A DNA stretch of 9,302 bases, taken from contig JAGHSG010000170.1 of the NCBI GenBank assembly GCA_018066005.1, positions 1 to 9,302 on the forward strand, in the 5' to 3' direction. The stretch comes from Bacteroidales bacterium (GTDB taxonomy: Bacteria; Bacteroidota; Bacteroidia; Bacteroidales; Paludibacteraceae). The position numbers were made by a program, and so were the translations under genes. Shown piece by piece: positions 5,483 through 9,302 of this stretch. The notes under the pieces are model-generated. The model was not told the origin of the DNA. It did not search any database and saw only the letters and a program-made list of their open reading frames with translations. How positions within the stretch are numbered: position 1 is the first letter of the stretch; the number at the start of each line of letters is the position of its first letter.

Positions 5483-6817
5483 TCACAGATTTACCAACTT
5501 CACACTTACTCCTATCATATACCAATAGGCATATAAGTCGCCATCTGCCTGACTTCTGAATACAGCCACCTCATCCCATGGCGTAATCTTCTTCAAAGAT
5601 GGATATTGCTCCATATCTAAAGAATACAGCCGTGCATCGGCCTCTCCAACGCGCTTGGTATGCAAAACAAGAACATGCCGACTAATGGCAACATCCGTCA
5701 CTCGTATATCTGTTTTGACAAAGCCAAATGCTGCAATACCTCTGGTCTGAAAAATGGTCATTATATCCTCTTGATTTGCTTGTACCCACGACATCCACGG
5801 CGAATCATCATCTATCATTTTCAGCGTTGTGGGCAACATAATAGGGCTTGGACTGCAACGCTTTTTCTGCAACTCAAAACAAAGAGTCCTCGTTGTTTCA
5901 TCATATTCAAAAGCATAATATGCCGAATGGAGCATTTTTATTCCTTGGGGAATAGCGCAACGCATACTGTCTTCGTTCTTAAAAAATCCCCAGCGCTGGA
6001 ATGTACATTGTTCGTCTTGTACGGGTTGTGACAAATCCGCTTCTATTTTCAGCACGTTAAAAACACCTCGGTCATCATCGTATGGCTCCAATAGCCACAT
6101 CGTGCATTGTGCATCGTCAACCGTCAACTGACCATCTGCTATCCAATAACTATCGTCGCCAAAAGGCATAGAGCGGTAGTCCTTTGCTATGCGCTCATCT
6201 ATATAAAAAGGATGCGTGTAGTAGCAAATAATAGTCCCTATAGCATGCATCAAATTATACCATCCGGGCGATGATACTTCCTGAACCAATGTCAGCAAAT
6301 CCATTGCCACCTTGTGAGCAGAAAACTCTTCGGGGTATTGTTTGAATAGCACAGCATCTACTTGCTGAATAACCTCCACCAACGCCAACGCACCTTTCAT
6401 TATATTGGGGTTGCAATCGGCTGCTTTGGCATAGAATAACGCCAAGGCATAACTATATAGCAGGTAGTCCTCTTTATATAGCGCGTCCAAGCGCACGCGC
6501 AAGTCGGCAGGAACTTCGTTTATATGTTTATACTGCACCAACTCAACAAATTGCTCTTTTTTTACACATTGCGCCATACCCTCTGACAAATCCCATAATT
6601 CAGGAATATACAGCATGACAGCATCGTTTAAATCAAACGAATACTTGATTTTCTCCCATAGGCGGTCAAAGGCATTGCGATTGATTTGGGCTTTTAAAAA
6701 GCGCGTAAAAACCATCCTGCCGTTATAACCCAACACTTTGGCCAATTGGGAATGATTGGGCATGAAGAAATTGTTTTCTATAGCCACCTGCAAAGCGTTA
6801 ATTTGTTCTTGTGTCAT
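5483..6817 (-). CDS. Unrecognised 444-aa protein with a possible N-terminal helix-turn-helix
   Basis: I do not recognise this family. Seen: no signal peptide and no membrane span, so it is probably cytosolic. Residues 1-60 are helical and contain SQLAKVLGYNGRMVFTRFL (23-41), which reads like the two helices and turn of a small DNA-binding domain followed by a basic helix. Residues 70-200 look all-helical and include a YSYALALFYAKAAD segment resembling a helical hairpin repeat. From about 225 onward the protein is rich in beta-strand patterns, Trp and acidic residues (SYWIADGQLTVDD, MWLLEPYDDD), with no catalytic motif I can name. The ATG at 6817 sits about 15 nt after the predicted transcription start. 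Inference: if the N-terminus does bind DNA, the inverted repeat at 6895-6921 between it and the divergent Sel1 gene would be a natural target. The reading frame is intact and has its own promoter, so the gene is real; its function is open. Confidence 0.85.
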   Translation of the reverse strand: MTQEQINALQVAIENNFFMPNHSQLAKVLGYNGRMVFTRFLKAQINRNAFDRLWEKIKYSFDLNDAVMLYIPELWDLSEGMAQCVKKEQFVELVQYKHINEVPADLRVRLDALYKEDYLLYSYALALFYAKAADCNPNIMKGALALVEVIQQVDAVLFKQYPEEFSAHKVAMDLLTLVQEVSSPGWYNLMHAIGTIICYYTHPFYIDERIAKDYRSMPFGDDSYWIADGQLTVDDAQCTMWLLEPYDDDRGVFNVLKIEADLSQPVQDEQCTFQRWGFFKNEDSMRCAIPQGIKMLHSAYYAFEYDETTRTLCFELQKKRCSPSPIMLPTTLKMIDDDSPWMSWVQANQEDIMTIFQTRGIAAFGFVKTDIRVTDVAISRHVLVLHTKRVGEADARLYSLDMEQYPSLKKITPWDEVAVFRSQADGDLYAYWYMIGVSVKLVNL

Positions 6818-6837
6818 AACTCATACGAATTGGTCTG

Positions 6838-6869
6838 CAAAATTACGACTTCTTTTGCATTCCACCAAA
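6838..6869 (-). promoter_or_regulatory. Bacteroidetes promoter of the 444-aa gene
   Basis: On the minus strand TTTG (6866-6869), 20 bp, TAATTTTG (6838-6845, fits TAnnTTTG). The expected start leaves a leader of about 15 nt before the ATG at 6817. Confidence 0.82.
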
Positions 6870-6894
6870 TATTTTTGCACAAAACGCATCTTTT

Positions 6895-6921
6895 TGTATC
6901 AAAACGGTTGCTTTTGATACA
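6895..6921. promoter_or_regulatory. Perfect 10-bp inverted repeat, candidate operator between divergent promoters
   Basis: The arms TGTATCAAAA (6895-6904) and TTTTGATACA (6912-6921) are perfectly complementary around a 7-bp spacer, CGGTTGC. The centre (6908) falls midway between the two -33 boxes at 6866-6869 and 6946-6949, as expected for a dimeric regulator that controls both genes. No T run follows, so it is not a good terminator. The protein that binds is unknown. Confidence 0.7.
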
Positions 6922-6945
6922 GATTGAAAAATAAATTTGGCATCT

Positions 6946-6977
6946 TTTGGCGCATAAAATAAAAAGTACTACCTTTG
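6946..6977 (+). promoter_or_regulatory. Bacteroidetes promoter of the Sel1-repeat gene
   Basis: TTTG (6946-6949), 20 bp, TACCTTTG (6970-6977). Transcription would start near 6984, giving a leader of about 67 nt that contains the 8-bp repeats at 7006-7045. Confidence 0.88.
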
Positions 6978-7005
6978 TCCCCGCATTGGTTTAGATAAAA
7001 TGCTA

Positions 7006-7045
7006 AACCGATTCACCGATTAACCAATTAACCGATTAACCAACA
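7006..7045 (+). repeat. 8-bp tandem repeat in the leader of the Sel1-repeat gene
   Basis: Five consecutive 8-bp units: AACCGATT, CACCGATT, AACCAATT, AACCGATT and AACCAACA. They end 5 bp before the ATG and replace any Shine-Dalgarno sequence. They lie in transcribed, untranslated sequence, so copy number would change only leader length. Confidence 0.85.
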
Positions 7046-7050
7046 ACATT

Positions 7051-7905
7051 ATGACCAAAAATCTTCTTATCACCCTTCTCAGTATAGGAGGTGCAGCATT
7101 AGTCACAACGGGGGCACTCACTATTCCGCCTGCCATTGGACGCAGTAATTATCAAAAAGGACAAGCAGCCGAAGCCGAGGGCAATATGGAACAGGCGCTT
7201 GAGTATTATCAATCTGCCGCCAAACGCCACAATGTGGACGCGCTCTTTCTGTTAGGAGAAATCTATGCCGGCGACACCGCCACATGGGCACAGGCTGTGG
7301 CTTGTTACGAAGAAGCTCACCAACGGGGCAAGGTAGAAGCGACCTGCCCTTTGGCAAAAGCGTACCTCTTTGGACAAGGCGTAGAAGAGGATGCCAAGAA
7401 AGGCTTCGCTTTAGCCAAAGAAGCAGCCGACAACGAGGACATTCAATCGTGTATGTTAGTGGGATATTGCTATGAAAATGGCATAGGCACGGTTCGGGAC
7501 GAACAAAAAGCATTTGATTATTACCAACACTCAGCCACGCAGGACAACCCCACAGGACTCTATTACTTGGCAAGATGTTATCTCAACGGAACAGGCATAA
7601 CGCGAGACACGCAGAAAGGGCAAGACATGCTGAACCAAAGTGCCCAATTGGGGTGTAAGGAGGCACAGGATTTCCTTGAGGAACAGGAACGTGAACGCCA
7701 ACGCAAGGCACAGGAAGAAGCGCGTGCCCGCCAATATGCCCGTTCACATACGTATATGGAATGTACGAAATGTCACGGCAGAGGTACGACCTATGACCAA
7801 TTTAATAATAAGGTAATTTGTACTATGTGCTGGGGGCAAGGTGTTGTTTCTCAAGAGGACATAGAAAACTATCGCAACTCAATCTTCTCTCTGCCTTCGT
7901 GGTAA
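7051..7905 (+). CDS. Membrane-anchored Sel1/TPR-repeat protein with C-terminal DnaJ-type zinc motif
   Basis: Seen: 284 residues. Residues 4-28 form an N-terminal hydrophobic segment without a lipobox, a signal anchor or uncleaved signal. Residues about 32-212 are Sel1-like repeats (A-A-x-Y-L-x-G-x-G type): QALEYYQSAAKRHNVDALF, then AKAYLFGQGVEEDAKKGF, VGYCYENGIGTVRDEQKAF and ARCYLNGTGITRDTQKG. A charged helix rich in Glu, Arg and Gln follows (208-231). The C-terminus has two CxxCxGxG motifs, CTKCHGRG from 238 and CTMCWGQG from 257, enough for one four-cysteine zinc site like that in the DnaJ middle domain. There is no J domain. Known: Sel1 repeats are protein-interaction scaffolds, and CxxCxGxG pairs bind zinc and sometimes unfolded protein. 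Inference: an adaptor at the membrane; partner unknown. It has its own promoter and is divergent from the 444-aa gene. Reduced cysteines would suit a cytosolic C-terminus, but topology cannot be settled here. Confidence 0.9.
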   Translation: MTKNLLITLLSIGGAALVTTGALTIPPAIGRSNYQKGQAAEAEGNMEQALEYYQSAAKRHNVDALFLLGEIYAGDTATWAQAVACYEEAHQRGKVEATCPLAKAYLFGQGVEEDAKKGFALAKEAADNEDIQSCMLVGYCYENGIGTVRDEQKAFDYYQHSATQDNPTGLYYLARCYLNGTGITRDTQKGQDMLNQSAQLGCKEAQDFLEEQERERQRKAQEEARARQYARSHTYMECTKCHGRGTTYDQFNNKVICTMCWGQGVVSQEDIENYRNSIFSLPSW

Positions 7906-7924
7906 GATGATAGAAACATACATA

Positions 7925-7945
7925 TACCTAACTGCAACTTAGGTA
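7925..7945. terminator. Small inverted repeat after the Sel1-repeat gene, weak terminator candidate
   Basis: TACCTAA and TTAGGTA pair perfectly around the 7-nt loop CTGCAAC, 19 bp past the stop codon. No T run follows, so termination here is uncertain. The rest of the gap up to 8019 shows no clear promoter; a weak match (CAAATTTG, 7955-7962) lacks a good -33 box. Confidence 0.35.
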
Positions 7946-8019
7946 ATTAAAACGCAAATTTGTGTCGTCTGAGGTGTCGTAGTTGCAGTACGCCCTCGGA
8001 AGGCACTTTGTTTTTAAGT

Positions 8020-9219
8020 ATGAAACATTTTAATCCTAAAATTGACGTTCAAAACGTTCTCACTCGCCAGATCTTAGATGCTTTGCATTGTGATATATTG
8101 CAAAGTGTGCGCTCGCATGTAAATAACGGACATAACTCCCTGTTTGAATCTAAATCTTTCCGAGAAGGCAATTGCTTCAAAGTGGAAGAACACTCTCTAC
8201 CCGACCTTTAACGTATCTGCCACGAAGTGATAGAGGCATTGGACTTTCACGAGCCTATTGATTTCTATTTGTCAGGTGATTCTAACATTAATGCCAACTC
8301 GTTTGAATCGGAGATTGAAGGTGATCCGGATTTGATTGAGATTAACTCGGCGTTGTTCAATTTGATGACCGAAGATGAACTCAAGTTTGTTATTGGACAC
8401 GAAATAGGACATCTTATCAACCACGATATGTTGGTTACATCGCTTATCAACTTTGCCTATCCGGACGAGGACACCATTCCTGTTTTCATTGATGTCCGCC
8501 GCAAGATTCTTAATCACGTATCGGAGTTTGCTGCCGACCGTTACGGCTATCTTGCTAATCATAATCTGGAGGCGTGCGTTTCGGCTTTGTATAAACTGGC
8601 TTCGGGTATTGATTTGCAGAAGTTGGAGGTCTCTATTCCTGCTTTGATTGAGAATAACGAGCAGCATATTCGGTTCTTCTTGGAGGAAAATGGGGAGATG
8701 TTTGGGGATCATCCTGTCAACCCTTTGCGTGTGCAAGCCCTATATATCTACTCTACCGCCAAACGTCAAAAGGAGATTGAAGATTCCATTTATTCCTTTG
8801 TCGAATGTACCTCTCACAAACTGTTTGACCCTTTGAAGGTTCGATACACGGCAGTAGCAGGTATGCTGATGGCGCAGGTGGATGGCAAGATTAGCGATCG
8901 CGAGTTGGCTGCCATTTACAAACGTATGGGCGAAGATTGTTTCTTCCCCGAGGATGAGTTGAAGAACTTGAAAAAGTCCAATCTCAAGAAACTGTTAGAA
9001 GAGTCCACTGAGCAGATGCTCAGCACCTACGGTCTGCGGACGAATGAAAGTATGATGCGGTATGCGTTAGAGATTATGCTTGCCGATGGCACCATCTCGC
9101 AGAAAGAAATTGATTTTGCTTATGAATTGGGGGACAAACTCCTCCTCACCCCTTCCGAAACCACCGACCTCATCACCGAAGCCATGCGCTCCGACTACCT
9201 ACCCAAAATGAATGTATGA
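8020..9219 (+). pseudogene. M48-type zinc metalloprotease with C-terminal TerB-like domain, broken by an in-frame TAA
   Basis: Seen: from the ATG at 8020 the frame reads MKHFNPKIDVQNVLTRQIL... for 63 codons to a TAA at 8209-8211, then continues in the same frame for 335 codons to the TGA at 9217. The joined protein would have 399 codons. The zinc site is HEIGH at joined positions 127-131 with the M48 third-ligand motif ExxAD at 169-173 (EFAAD), then DHPVNPLR further on. Residues about 276-394 resemble TerB (tellurite-resistance/DjlA-like), with the paired motifs VDGKISDRE and ADGTISQKE. No membrane span is visible, unlike HtpX. Inference: a single C-to-T change turning CAA (Gln) into TAA best explains the break. 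The text on both sides (SLPDL, then RICHEVIEALDFHE) is otherwise continuous. A GTG at 8227 could restart translation and keep the catalytic and TerB parts (330 aa), so partial function is possible. Partner and substrate are unknown. Confidence 0.8.
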
Positions 9220-9247
9220 ATGTGTAATCCTCCACACTCAATAGCAG

Positions 9248-9302
9248 TATTTACTATGTAATTAGTATGAAATTACTATGTGATTACTATGCTATTAGTA
9301 TG
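9248..9302. repeat. 11-bp-period repeat tract, ATTACTATG type, running off the window
   Basis: Five consecutive 11-bp units: TATTTACTATG, TAATTAGTATG, AAATTACTATG, TGATTACTATG and CTATTAGTATG, up to the last base of the window. Consensus nnATTA(C/G)TATG. Like the tract at 4921-4975 it lies shortly after a gene end and keeps an exact 11-bp period. Confidence 0.88.

Noticed and set aside
7960..8019. TTG-initiated extension of the M48-TerB reading frame (20 residues)
   Set aside because: The extension is cysteine- and arginine-rich and unlike the start of a soluble protein; the ATG at 8020 begins a more natural sequence.
8272..8736. 154-aa minus-strand open frame inside the M48-TerB gene
   Set aside because: It is antisense to the HEIGH region, has no motif and no promoter.

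Overview
The window looks like chromosomal DNA from a member of the Bacteroidales, probably gut-associated; I cannot name a genus. The evidence is four promoters that match the Bacteroidetes form (TTTG, exactly 20 bp, then TAnnTTTG), the absence of Shine-Dalgarno sequences, and the gene families present. There are no rRNA, tRNA, CRISPR, IS or phage genes.

Left part (1-2560, minus strand): a compact three-gene operon. It encodes a membrane steroid 5-alpha-reductase homologue, a short old-yellow-enzyme flavin reductase and a short-chain dehydrogenase cut off by the window edge. This trio matches the 5-alpha-reductase / 5-beta-reductase / 3-beta-hydroxysteroid dehydrogenase clusters that gut Bacteroidales use to remodel 3-oxo-4-ene bile acids and steroids, so this is the best-supported pathway in the window. 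Divergent from it, from a back-to-back promoter, runs a lipoprotein form of the M3 zinc peptidase Dcp (2675-4816), followed by a good hairpin terminator.

Middle (4817-5482): a 666-bp gap between two convergent genes with no credible gene. It is packed with ordered small repeats: two tracts of 11-bp units, an array of tiny hairpins with differing stems joined by a nearly constant 11-nt linker (CGTTCTATTAG), a cluster of GGCGG/CCGCC hairpins including two that share a loop but have covarying stems, and a long bulged hairpin next to a stop codon.

Right part (5483-9302): an unrecognised 444-aa protein (minus) and a membrane-anchored Sel1-repeat protein with a DnaJ-type zinc motif (plus) are divergently transcribed. 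A perfect 10-bp inverted repeat lies midway between their promoters and is a candidate operator. Next comes an M48-type HEIGH metalloprotease fused to a TerB-like domain; its reading frame is broken by one in-frame TAA. The window ends inside another tract of 11-bp repeats. Short tandem repeats of 7 or 8 bp also sit directly before two start codons.
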